Source: Saururus chinensis (taxonomy: Eukaryota; Streptophyta; Magnoliopsida; Piperales; Saururaceae). From it: a DNA stretch of 64,000 nucleotides. The stretch lies in contig CP141149.1 in NCBI GenBank assembly GCA_035235625.1, forward strand, positions 7,656,893 through 7,720,892, given 5' to 3'. How positions within the stretch are numbered: the first letter of the stretch is position 1; every line of letters begins with the position of its first letter. Below are positions 22,144-32,888 of this stretch, piece after piece. Below the pieces are notes generated by a model. It searched no databases and had not been told where the DNA came from. It saw only the letters and a program-made list of their open reading frames with translations. A program made the translations under genes and the position numbers.

Positions 22144-24727
22144 TGTAATGCCCCTTATTTTTTCTACAATTTCTTATAATTTTTCTGCTATTTTTTTTAT
22201 CATTTTCGGCAAGAAAATGTGACGCTTTGGTGTATTTGGCCTAGGTATTTGTACATGTAGACGAGAGTGGTGTCAATTTTAGGCCGCGGGCATCAACGCA
22301 CACTTACAATGCAAAAAATTGAAAGAGAATGAAAGTGCAGAGGATAAGGGAGAGAAAGGATCGGGCTCGGGCTTGGCCGAGCCCAATCTAGAAATGTCTG
22401 GACATTTCCCACCCCTCGGTTTCATTTACTCCAACTGCTAGTGGCTACTAGTGGGCCATAAGGTTGCCACACCGGCTCTTCCACAGCAGTGTGACGGTAG
22501 GGCCACAGCCTGAGCCCCCATGGCCCTCCGCCCTTCATCCCCAGTTAGTCCCTCCCTTATTATATTTCTCTGTGTGTTGTATTTCAGCTGCCGCCATGGG
22601 GCGGCAAGGGCCAGTTGGGGGCCCACAGCTGCGCCTTGGGCCAATGATGGTAGGGGGATGTCCCCCCGACCCCACTTGGTCTCTCCTCTGCCCCCTTCTT
22701 TCTCTCCTCCATTAGCATGTTTCACCCCTCTGTTTTGATTTTTGTTCGATGTTCTTCGGTTGGGACTACTGGTGCTGGAAGCTACCGGCTTTGGCCAAGG
22801 ACAGCTCCGCCAGGCTGCCTTGGCCATGGAGGAGCCGGCCAAGGCTGCCACCTTCCCTCCTTGGCCCTCTCTTCCACCCTTTTCTCTTCTGTTCTTCAGC
22901 CCAGATCCATTCGCCCTCTGTGTTGGGCTCCGCAGCCGTTGATGCTGGCCGGTAGTGGCCAGTCGACCACCTTGGGTTCTGCCCCAGATTGGCGACTGCC
23001 AGGGATTGCCCTGCCAGGGATTGCCCTGCCCAGGCTGGTTCCAGCTCCACTGTCCTTCCACACTCCTCTTTTTGTCTAAGACAAACGTTTGTTTTGGGTG
23101 CATCCCTAGTTGCCGCTGATGGTCATATTCTGGCCGTTTTGCTGTGGCTCGACGGCTATGAGTGGTCATCACCCTTGGCCAGTTCAACCTACTTAGACCC
23201 GCGCTCCTCCTTGTGGGCCGCAGCCCCAACTAGTTCTGTCTCACCGGCATGTTTGCCCATTGACCCCTCTTGCCCATTTTATGTCATCGGTACCGGACAG
23301 CCTTTGAAAGTAGACTTGTGCACATGTGAGCCGGCTCACTTGTGTGGGCAAATAACCCAGGCTACCCCTGTTCAGAAAACAAAGAAAATGAAAAATTTCC
23401 CCAACATTCCTGTCAATATCCTTCCTAAATTGTCCAAAAAACTTTTGAACATTTTTAGTTATCATATCATAGAGTATATTATTTAAGAAAATAGTAATGA
23501 TGATGTGGAAAGTTATGGAAATTATGATGCATTTTGAATGTGAGAGTTTTGTCGATGAACCATTGACAAGTTAATGAACTCACTAGTGAAATGATATTTT
23601 CACTATTGGCGATGTTCGGCATATCGTTGAACTTATAAATGGAATTAATGGACTCGTCGATGAAGCTGTAATCTCACTTTTGGCAAGGTTCAACATGTTG
23701 GTGATGCAATAGCCGACTTGTTGACAGTTGCAAAAAGTGTATTATCACTGGTTCACATATAGTGATGTCGACGTGTCAATGAGGACATCAATGAGAATGA
23801 TTTTGCTATTTAGTTCCACTGTTGGCAAGGGGGTTCGACGCATCGATGAGTTATTGATGGTCATTGGTGACTCAATAGACACGTTGATAAGTCCACCGAC
23901 AGTATGACAGTGATAGATATTTTAAGACAAATTGCTATGAATGTTAAGCTATTATTTAGTGTTTTAATAGCATGTTCTTCTCTGCATAAAGTTGCGATTG
24001 TGAGTGATGATGTTATGTTTTTTTGTAAATGAATATCCTTGTAATAGATTGCTCCCAAGACTGATATCTTTCTGCATTTGAGATTAGAAGAACCCTTAGT
24101 GCCTTGGTTCTTCAAGGGGTTATTATGAAAAAGGGCCAAAGTCTTCCAACTTTCTATAAACGGGAAGTTATGTAGGAACCGCTTTCCTACCTCAGGAGTC
24201 GTGTTTGAATAGAATAGAGCATAAATTAATGGCCCCATGCAGCGCAATACAGGAGCTTTCGATGATCATTGAAGTTGAAACTTGAACCACATATATTCAT
24301 GAGCACTTGTGGGCCTTAGCTCCATACGTGGATCAGGCGGGTATACTTCAGATTATCTAAAATCATAATGTAGGTAGTTTGTAGCCCCATGAGGCAAGAC
24401 TATACTCTATGACTATGACTAACATAACAAAGAGAACCTTTGAATTTCACTTAAGAAGTTGCATACTTCTGTGTGGGAGTTACCTTTTATATTGGAAAAG
24501 ATTGATGATGCACACTTAATTATTATGTTCTTAATGATTGAAGTATGATGCTCTTGATATTGAATTTATATTATATTCTTCCAATGGGAATATATTTCAA
24601 ATGTATTCTTGAAGTATTATAGTTCTTGTATAGTCATCCCACTAGATATATTCTTATACTCAGCATCCATTGTCGATGTAGGTCATTTAGAAGAATAGAG
24701 GGTGAGACACTTGTGCTAAGGAAGGAC
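22144..24727 (+). mobile_element. 5' LTR of element G, left part
   Basis: Starts TGTAATGCCCC, like the F2 edge TGTAATGTCCC. 23750-24120 matches the 3' LTR remnant at 59960-60310 (shared words GTGATGTCGACGTG, AATGAATATCCTT, GATTGCTCCC). It is cut at 24727 by element B and continues at 47234-47576, where a primer-binding site follows; total about 2.9 kb. A GC-rich zone 22440-23330 makes long open frames on both strands that I regard as non-coding. The left edge has no confirmed target duplication, so the first kilobase could instead be a separate F-family fragment. Confidence 0.55.
22360..22420. mobile_element. hAT-like terminus inside the G LTR
   Basis: GGGCTCGGGCTTGGCCGAGC then CATTTCCCACCCCTC; on the other strand this reads GAGGGGTGGGAAAT followed by GGGCTCGG words, the same style of terminus as at 17056. 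Its partner end is not seen nearby. It could be a fragment, or the true right end of the hAT-like segment. Confidence 0.3.
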
Positions 24728-24732
24728 GTGAA

Positions 24733-25602
24733 TGTGACGGTTGCCATTAAAATAATATATGATATAATAATCATAATTATTATTCTGCTCAGCACGTGTT
24801 AATGTCACACATGTAACTGGATGTGACAACCATTAGTACGTACCACAACAAGACTTCCACATAAAATACTGCTTAGTATAAATAAGAGTCGGTGCACAAC
24901 CAAAAGTTTAAATATCACAACATAATAAAATATTTACATACTCCAAGGGTCACTGTTCGTAGAGCAGTCAGTTAGCAAACTTTAGGCATAGCAAGCCCTT
25001 ACATATTAGTCACATAATTACATGAAATAGCCAAAATAGCATCCAATTAATTATGCAAAAAGTTCATCGGCTTTCACCTCTGCCTTATTTGCATCACCTG
25101 CAGGGTTTGGAAGAGGGTGCATATTTTTATACTGAGTAGGCTGAATTAAAATTAAAATTTATGCTAAGAAAAAAACTTATGAAAGTAACAATTTTACCTA
25201 AAAAAAGAATTTATTTCATAAACGAATTAAGAAAACATCGATTTGTCCAATTTAGAAACAAATTCATAAAACATCAATTCGCCCGATGACAAAAAATTCA
25301 AAGCCGTGATACCGAATGACATTCCTCCAGACACTAATGGGGCAACGGGAGGTTCAAAAAGCTAGGAGCTTACCATGATGCTCCTTACCTATATGTGCAT
25401 GCTAGATACAGATTATTTCCTTGGTAGGTATCTAGATAAAATATGATAATTCTAGGTTTTACCCCAGAATTACTTGAAAAATGTACATACCAGAACATAA
25501 TTCAATATATGTAAAACAATGCACACATATTACATTTTTTCAAAACTACAGCAAACAAGCATAATTGAACAAAAATGATACTTAAAAATTTGACTATACG
25601 AG
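24733..25602 (-). repeat. Element B left LTR, outer part
   Basis: Begins TGTGACGGTTGCC on +, followed by ATTAAAATAATATATGATAT shared with the right LTR at 44386. Cut at 25602 by element A; continues at 34546/34551 to 35316. 25130-25330 and 44765-44960 show the same sequence. Confidence 0.8.
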
Positions 25603-27221
25603 TGTGGTGACCATCAGAAAATAATATACGTCATAATTCGCATAATTATTATCTCACTCGGCACATGTTACATTGCACGTGAAACCGAACGTGACGGTCC
25701 TCTGTACAGATCTACGAAAAATAAGTCGACATAAAACATAAGAATTTTGGAGTTGACGCACAGCTAAAATATTACATATAACGTAGTAGAAAATTAGGAC
25801 CCAGTCCAGAGTACACTGTATGTAGAGTAGTCATATTACAAAATTACAAAAATACAGGCCAAGCCTTTCATAAAAATCATAATATTACAGAGATTTAAAA
25901 ATATTTAAAGGAGACTAAATAGGTAATTCTTGGGTTGGCCCCTCTGGTTGGCTTTACTACCCGCAGAGTCTGTGGGTGGGTGAGTATTTTTTTATACTCA
26001 GTAGGTGGAATTAAAATCTAATTTAATGCTAAATAATAGACAGTAATAATTTTTGCATAACCGATTCAGAAACAAATTCAGAAAAACACTGGTTCATCCG
26101 ATGACGATAAATCCAGAGCTGTGATACCGAACGGCATTCCTCCGATGCTCATGGGGCAACCGGAAGCTCAAAAAGCAGGAGTTTTCCCATGATACTCCAT
26201 ACCTATATGCATGCGCCAGATACCGATAATTTCTTTAGTAGGTATCCAAAAAATATTCCTCTAGGTATAACCTTAGAACTCTCCAGAAAACACACATATC
26301 ATGTCATAATTTTAGATTAAATAAAACATGATATTCGTAAAGCATTTCTTTTTGAAAACATAAGAAAAGACATACGATTGACTAAAAACAGTCCATAAAA
26401 TAAGGCATACATGTAAAGCATAAATTTAGAGTTTAAGACTCCTTACCTTACGGTCGGAGTAGAAAGTTCGTGGTCGCAGAGAGCTGATATAGAAAATTCG
26501 GTCCCGTCACAGCGTCCGGCACAGTCGTTTTAGTTAAGAACACCTTTGAAACGCGTTGAATTGGACTTAAAATAGCTTTGAACGGAGAGTCAGAAGTTTT
26601 TACTGGAGGTGGAAGTGAATAGTAAAGTAAAAACTAGGGTATATATAGAGAGTGGGGCGAAACTGGTGCGCGATGCAAGTCTAACAAGCGTCGCATAGTT
26701 GACCATGGAACTGCACGGGACCAATGCACGACACGCGGAACCGCGTGGTCTGCGCATAGTGGGTCCGTCGCGTTTCCACGAACCGCACAATGCCACATCA
26801 TGCAATCAAACCACGCGACATCGCACATTGCACGGTCAATGCATGCTGACGCAAGCATTGCGTCAGCCTACATTAAAATAATAATTTTTTTTCTTTTTTC
26901 CAAAACTTTAAATTGCTCTAACTTTTTACCTATATATCGGAATTGTACGTTCTTGGTACCGATGGACTCGTATCGGCGAGCCCTTCGAAACAAGACCACT
27001 CAAGGATAGGTTTTACCATAGTTTCATCATGGGCCCGCTTATGATGCGCGCTTCCACTCTTGCTACATATGGCCACTACCTCCGAATCAAGGTCTTCAAA
27101 AATATTTATACTCAGTTTTTAAAGTTCTACAACATTCATTTAGGTTCCACATTCAAAATAATGCTCTAATAATATATAAAAATTCCAATAGTATAACTTA
27201 CCTCAAATCTGGGTTGTCACA
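25603..27221 (-). repeat. Element A 3' LTR (left)
   Basis: On minus it reads TGTGACAACCCAG... to ...ACCACA. A TATA-like CTATATATACC lies on minus near 26638-26650, the expected core promoter. The centre (26660-26850) is rich in CpG-containing GCG words. It lacks part of the GC-rich block present in the right LTR near 34010-34110. Confidence 0.9.
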
Positions 27222-27240
27222 TTCTTCCCTCCTTATAAGA
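27222..27240 (-). promoter_or_regulatory. Element A polypurine tract
   Basis: On minus AAGGAGGGAAGAA directly precedes the 3' LTR start TGTGACAACCC. This is the primer for plus-strand DNA synthesis. Just upstream is TTTCGAGGACGAAATTC, usual for this chromovirus group. Confidence 0.85.
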
Positions 27241-28550
27241 ATTTCGTCCTCGAAATTGTACTTGCTACTCATCAAAGAGCTTAGGATATTTCTTTACCAT
27301 TTCACTTTCCAATTCCCATGTGGCTTCTTCTGAAAATGGTGCTGCCATAACAATTTGACTAATGGAATCCTTTTTGTCCTCAAGATTTGTTCTTTTTGAT
27401 CCAAAATTCTGACAGGTTTCTCTTCAAGTGTCAAATCAGGTTCCAAGGCGATCATTGTTTGATCTAAAACGTGAGAAGGATCTTGTACATACTTGCGAAG
27501 CATGGATACATGAAACACATTATGGACCTTATCCAGCTAAGGGGGTAATGCTAATCTGTAAGCTACTGGTCCTCTTTTATCAAGAATTTCAAATGGTCCT
27601 ACAAATCGAGGACTTAGCTTTCCTTTCATAACAAATCTCATAATTCCCTGAGTTGGTGATACCTTTAGAAGCACGTGATCACCTATATAGAAGTCGAGAT
27701 CTTTTCTTCGTTGATTGGCGTAGCTCTTTTGACAATTTTGAGCTCTCTTTAAACGACTCCGTATAAGCTTTACTTTATCCACACACTGTTGTAAGAGTTC
27801 TGATTTTACTAATTTTCCTTCTCCAACTTCACTCCAACAAGTTTTGGATCGAAAAGGTCGTCCATAAAGAGCCTCATATGGTGCCATACCATTACTGGAA
27901 TGATAACTATTATTATAAGAAAATTCAATTAATGGTAAGTGTTCATCCCAGTTACCTTTCCAATCTATGGCACATGCCCGCAACATGTCTGAATAGTTCG
28001 TTCATACTGACCATTAGTTTGTGGATGGAATGCTGTACTAAATTTGAGATTAGTACCTAATTCTTCTTGGAGTTTCTGCCAAAAGTGTGAAGTGAACCGG
28101 CTGTCCCGATCTGAAATGATCGATAAGGGTATGTCATGCTGACTCACAATTTCCTTTATATACATTTTGGCTAGAACATTCAATGTCTAAGACTTCTTTA
28201 AAGGGAGAAAGTGAGCACTCTTACTAAGTCTATCCACTATAATCCAAATGGATTCATGACCAGCTGATGTCTTGGGTAAGCTTGAAACAAAATCCATAGA
28301 GATGTGTTCCCACTTCCATTCTGAAATTTCGATAGGTTGAGTACTTGAGGGTTTCTAACATTCTGCCTTAACCTGCTGACAAGTTAGGCATTTGGAGACA
28401 AATTCTCTGATGTCCATTTTCATCCCTTTCCACCAAAAACTTCTTTTGAGGTCCTGATACATTTTTGTTCCTCCTGGGTGGATAGTGTATTGAGACCTAT
28501 GAGCTTCCTGCAGCAGTTCTTGTTTTAATTCAGGTACTGTAGGGACTACT
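27241..28550 (-). pseudogene. Element A integrase with C-terminal chromodomain (broken)
   Basis: Integrates the DNA copy; the chromodomain is thought to guide insertion to chromatin. Minus-strand order: HHCC-type zinc region (CLTCQQVKAEC near 28400), catalytic core with [13 protein letters not shown] and [15 protein letters not shown] (28183-27965, holding the second Asp and the Glu), C-terminal FYIGDHVLLKVSP and GPFEIL (27986-27537), then EEKPVRILD and RTKRIPLVKLLW (27518-27294). The chromodomain end EEATWELE is present but in another frame, so one frameshift lies between LLW and SEEATW. Stops occur at about 28352, 28185 and 27537. Confidence 0.85.
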
Positions 28551-28552
28551 AG

Positions 28553-29960
28553 TCATTCTTTAAATCTTATTCCATCCTTAGAATGTCTATTAAAATCAGG
28601 CTTACCTAAGAAGGTTTGTGCTTCTACATCCTCTTTTTGCACCTCCAAAATGCGCTCAACCGATTCAAATTTTATTTCCAGATTAGCTACAATTACCTTC
28701 TTAGTTCCTGGTTGTAATTGAGGTTGTATGTCAATTACCTCTTCCATCAGTTTCCATTCTTTTATCAACAGTTGAGCTACCATCCCTGAAGTCTTTCTAC
28801 TCAAGGCATCGGCTACTACATTGGCTTTTCCTGGGTGATATTAAATAGTGAAGTCATAATCGTTCAAGTATTCAATCCACCGTCTTTGCCTTAAATTTAA
28901 ATCCCTTTGAGAGAAAATGTATTTCAGACTCTGATGATCTATAAAAACTTCAAATTTCTCTCCATACAAGTAATGTCTCCAGAGTTTTAAGGCAAAAACT
29001 ACTGCTGCCAATTCAAGATCATGAATGCGGTAATTTACCTTCATGCTTCTTTAATTGTCTTGAAGCATAGGCTATTACCTTCTCATGTTGCATCAAGACA
29101 CATCCAAGACCCATTCTTGAGGTATCACTATAAATTACAAATCCTCCATTACCAGTAGGTAAGGATAAAACTGGGGTGGTGGTTAATCTTTGTTTTAACT
29201 CCTGAAATGCCTTCTCACAATCTTCATTCCATAAAAACCTTACTCATTTTCTGCTTAACTTTGTTAAAGGTAAAGCTATTTTTTAGAAGTCTTGGATAAA
29301 TCTTCGATAGTAAGTAGCAAGTCCTAAGAAACTCCTAATTTCTGTAATGGTTTTGGGTCTTTCCCAGTTCACGACCGGTTTGATGTTGGTAGGGTCTACT
29401 GATATTCCATTATTAGAAATGACATGACCCAAGAACACAACCTTGTCTAACCAAAACTCACACTTACTTAACTTGGCATATAGCTGATGGTCTCTCAGAG
29501 TTTGAAGAACTATTTGTAAGTGTGTTTGGTGTTCTTCAGGAGTAGAAGAACAGACTAATATGTCATCAACAAAAACAATCACAAATTTATCCAAATAAGG
29601 TCAGAAAACTCGGTTCATAAGATTCATGAATGCTGCAGGAGCATTCGTCAATCCGAATGGCATCACTAAAAATTCATAGTGTCCATAACGGGTACGAAAT
29701 GCTGTTTTTGGAATATCTTCATCCCATATTCTCAACTGGTGATATCCAAATCTTAAATCTATTTTTGAGAATACTTTTGCTTCTTGTAATTGGTCAATCA
29801 AATCATCTATTTTGGGTAAAGGATACTTATTTTTAATAGTTACCGAGTTAAGCATTCTATAGTCTATGCACAGTCTCAATGATCCATACTTTTTCCTGAC
29901 AAAAAGGACTGGAGCTCCCCAAGGTGAGACACTCGGTCTAATGAATCCTTTATTTAGCAA
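28553..29960 (-). pseudogene. Element A reverse transcriptase and RNase H
   Basis: RT piece 1 (29960-29601): [73 protein letters not shown] piece 2 (29594-29283): FVDDILVCS, the intact catalytic box, then FLGHVIS and [12 protein letters not shown]. RNase H follows: 29044-28841 shows [19 protein letters not shown] and [10 protein letters not shown]. The connection to integrase (28804-28553) has ALSRKTSG upstream in frame. A stop at about 29598 separates the RT pieces and others lie at 29280 and 29045. Same arrangement as element B. Confidence 0.9.
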
Positions 29961-30199
29961 TTCCTACAATTGATTCTTTAATTCTTTTAATTCTACGGGT
30001 GCCATTCTATAGGGTGCTTTAGAGATAGGTTATGTATCTGGTATTAAATCAATATTAAAGTCTATCTCTCTCTTTGGTGGTACCCCAAAGAAAATATATT
30101 TGGAAAGTTCCTTATAACTTCAATATCCTCTATCTTGGGAGATGATGATTCTTTCAAGATTATACTTGCATACTTGCAAGATACGCTTGACATCCTCTA

Positions 30200-30620
30200 G
30201 ATATCAAGTGTTGTGCCTTTACAACAGAAATAATGCATACTCCTAAAGGTTCTCTATTTCCATGAAAGGTATATTCTTGTCCTTGATTATTGAATATCAC
30301 CTTCTTTTTTTACAGTCCACCAATGCTTCATTATCAGCTAGCCAATCCATTCCTATGATGACATCATAATCGTTCATACTTAAGAGTATCAAGTTAGCCT
30401 TCCGTTTTTTGTTGTCAAAGATTATGGACACATCTTGCATAAAATTTTGAGCTATAAAAGTTTTTCCTATAGGAGTTGACACATCTAGGATATATCCTAA
30501 TTCCAAAACTGGATGATCCATACTTAAGCAAAATCACAGGATATGAAAGAATGTGTCGATCCTGGATCTATTAGAACTTTAGCGACTTTATCCAAAATTA
30601 GAAGTGTACCTTGTATAACT
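30200..30620 (-). pseudogene. Element A aspartic protease
   Basis: The active-site region DPGSTHSFIS is read on minus near 30575-30545; the second half (30521-30297) has LGYILDVSTPIG, NLILLSMNDYDVIIGMDWL and ALVDCKK, typical of gypsy protease. The usual D-S/T-G triad has Pro in the middle position (D-P-G), which is common in this group. A stop falls between the halves. 30200-29961 is the protease-RT linker with stops. Confidence 0.85.
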
Positions 30621-31640
30621 CGTGCTGAAGTTTGGGCATCTTCTGCAGTAATGGCAAACACTCGCCCCTGAGCCTTTGGTTTTTGCTCCGGTTTGATCTC
30701 TTCTTTGATCTTCTTTTTGAGGCATTCCTTGATCTGATGCCCAAGATCTCCACATATGAAGCATCGCCTCTCTGCAAGGTAGCAGATCCCTGATGGATGA
30801 AATCGGTTGCATTTGGAGCATTTCTCTAACTTTTTCTCTTTTTGATTTTGAGGCGGTGGTCCAGAGGTTCTTGGAAATTTTTGATTATTATACTACTTAG
30901 GGGTTGTGAATTTTCTCTTTCGGTCTTCCATCCGGCTTCCTTGACCACGATCCTTTTTCTCTGCTAAGAATTCCTGATATTCTTGTTCCAGTAGTAGGTT
31001 GAAATCCTACTATTCAACTATGAAGCCCATTATGCAAACCTCTAACGAATTTTTTGGCTTTCTTTAGCTCCGTTGAACATATTTCGGGAGCAAAGCATTG
31101 TAACTGAACAAATTTATTTTCATATTGAAAAACTATCATATTACCTTGTTGGAGATCTAAAAATTCTTTCTCCTTCTTTTCCTAAACATGAGGAGGGAAA
31201 TATTTGTTGTATAATACCTCTCTAAATTCTTCCCACTTGATATTTCCTCTATTTGGAAAGAAATTCCGTTCAGCTGATGGCCACCAAAAAGCCGTTTCTC
31301 CTGTCATAACGAAAGTGGCTTTAAAAATTCGTTCGACTTAAAACGTCCATTTTTCAGCAGCTTCTGGTCCATCTACTCCAGAAAATTCTAGAGCGATCTT
31401 CTTAAAGCGCTCAAGTAAATTATCCTTCTCACTAAGACTAGCTAGTTCCCTAGAGTTACTTAAGTGATTAGGGATGGGTTGTAATCCTTGAGTCTGTAGA
31501 TGTTGAGTCATCCTTTGAATCATCAGGTCAAAGAAATTATCCATGTGGTTTTCAAGTACTGCTACATCTTGAGCAGCATTTTCGGCTTGGGCAGAATTGT
31601 CAGATAGTTGTACTTCTTTGTCAGAAGACATTTCTGACAA
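30620..31640 (-). pseudogene. Element A gag (capsid plus zinc knuckle)
   Basis: Structural protein that packages the RNA. Start ATG at 31640 (or 31631, MSSDKE). N-terminal part has NHMDNFFDLMIQRMTQHL; capsid region has TFVMTGETAFWW, then a W-EEF---YNKYFPP stretch and KEFLDLQQG near 31200; zinc knuckle CFICGDLGHQIKEC lies near 30765-30720. Stops at about 31338 and 31186 and a frameshift break it. Its own knuckle is distinct from that of the extra ORF upstream. Confidence 0.85.
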
Positions 31641-31883
31641 ATTGTAATAACCTTAAATTCACAACAAATTTTTGTAAACTAGAAGTATATATATATATAT
31701 ATAACCATTCTCGTATTTACATCGTACAAAAGAAGTGTATACAACATACTTGCAAAGCCAATAGACTCTATTTACATGCAATAACAAGCATACAGAAGAA
31801 GTGGAAGGCCAAAAGACTCTATTTTACATCAAGCAACAAAAGTGTTTTAGAAAGTTGAAAAACAACCACGTACATTCAAACGT

Positions 31884-32660
31884 TCAGGGGAAAAATTTCT
31901 TATAAGGGAACTGAAAGAAGTAGTGTCCATCCTTCTCGCAGATAGGCCATAGTTCGGGTAGTGGGTCGGTGTACCATGGGCACTGACAGAAGTAGTGCCC
32001 CCTCTGCTCGCATAGTACACAGATTTTTGGTAACTGGTCTGTGTACCATACGATTCCCTTTCCCCTATCTCCCCAACGTGCACTTTCTGCTTTCGCCATC
32101 TCTTCCGCTTCTGGAGGCAAGAGGTTTAGATCGACATCTAACATAGGGTTATGTACCCCCTCCCCCCTAATGATATTTTCTCTCATTGATTCCTCCTCTA
32201 GAACCACCCTCATCTCCTCTTGGCTGACATTTTCTATTATCTCCTCCTCCTCCAGAACATTAATCATCATATTGTTCCAAAAATATTCATCATCCATTGG
32301 ATCGGCCTCCAATGGTTCCTCTTCCATTAGATCCTCTTCTACTGGGTCCAGGTCCTCTTCCACAGGGTCTGCCTCTACAGGGTCCTCCTCCACAGGGTCC
32401 TCTTCCTCAAGATCATCCTCCTCAGGGTCCTCCACCTCAGGGTCCTCTTCCTCAGGGTCCTCCTCCTTAGGGTCCTCCTCCTCAGGGTCCCCTTCCTCAG
32501 ATGTGTCTTCCACTTCAATGGTTGTGTCGGAAATGTTTACTACTTCATCTACTTCATCTAACAAAAGAGGTGTGTCGGGAATATAGACTATCTCCTAGAT
32601 CTCATCACTATTCTGGGAAAGGGCGGTGGTAAATTCTGAGGTGGTTGAAGACTCTGCCAT
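31884..32660 (-). pseudogene. Element A extra ORF upstream of gag: acidic protein with EAR-like motif and CCHC module
   Basis: Lies between the primer-binding site and gag, same strand, 243 bases before the gag ATG. ATG at 32660 is conserved with element B (both begin MAE-[ST]-S); an in-frame TAG at 32597-32595 leaves a 226-aa frame from 32564. Residues of that frame: 20-95 are low-complexity acidic repeats (EEDPEEEDP type); 145-150 are DLNLLP, a DLNxxP motif; 173-196 and 197-220 are two 24-residue copies starting WYTD. Copy 1 has C182, C185, H190, C195, exact CX2CX4HX4C zinc-knuckle spacing. Copy 2 keeps only the second Cys and His. Nucleic-acid binding is inferred from the knuckle; recruitment of plant co-repressors from the EAR motif is speculative. 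I know no named family for this protein. Confidence 0.75.
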
Positions 32661-32865
32661 ACTGCGACACTTTTTGCTTTTCTTTGGTGGTGGTTTTCAG
32701 GTTGACATATGATATAAAGATCCCAAAATCAGTTTCATTTTTTATTTTCCCATTAACTAATTTAACGTTTCAAAACATAAAAACAATATATATCATTACA
32801 TAGGAAATCATTGAATATAATAATGATAATATTATATAAAAAAATTGACTGCCCTAGGAGCAGTG

Positions 32866-32888
32866 GAGTCAAGTTCTCCGATACCAAG
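32866..32888 (-). promoter_or_regulatory. Element A primer-binding site
   Basis: On minus, directly after the 5' LTR, CTTGGTATCGGAGAACTTG. TGGTATC.GAG matches the 3' end of plant initiator-Met tRNA, with one change from TGGTATCAGAG. This marks the 5' end and so fixes minus orientation. Confidence 0.85.

Noticed and set aside
21891-22342. Exact repeat ATGAAAGTGCAG at 21891-21902 and 22331-22342 as a possible transposon target duplication
   Set aside because: No terminal inverted repeats adjoin it, 12 bases does not suit the element types seen here, and it crosses the G LTR edge at 22144.
22438-23486. Several long frames on both strands (up to 263 codons) in the GC-rich zone
   Set aside because: GC-rich sequence has few stops. 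Composition is repetitive Pro/Ser/Gly/Trp with no motif, and the same kind of zone occurs in solo LTR F2, so it is LTR sequence.
32041-32586. Long + strand frame rich in Ser/Gly (SSSSGSS) opposite the accessory ORF
   Set aside because: It is the antisense of the acidic EEDP repeat. The minus frame has a conserved start and motifs in both elements; the plus frame does not.
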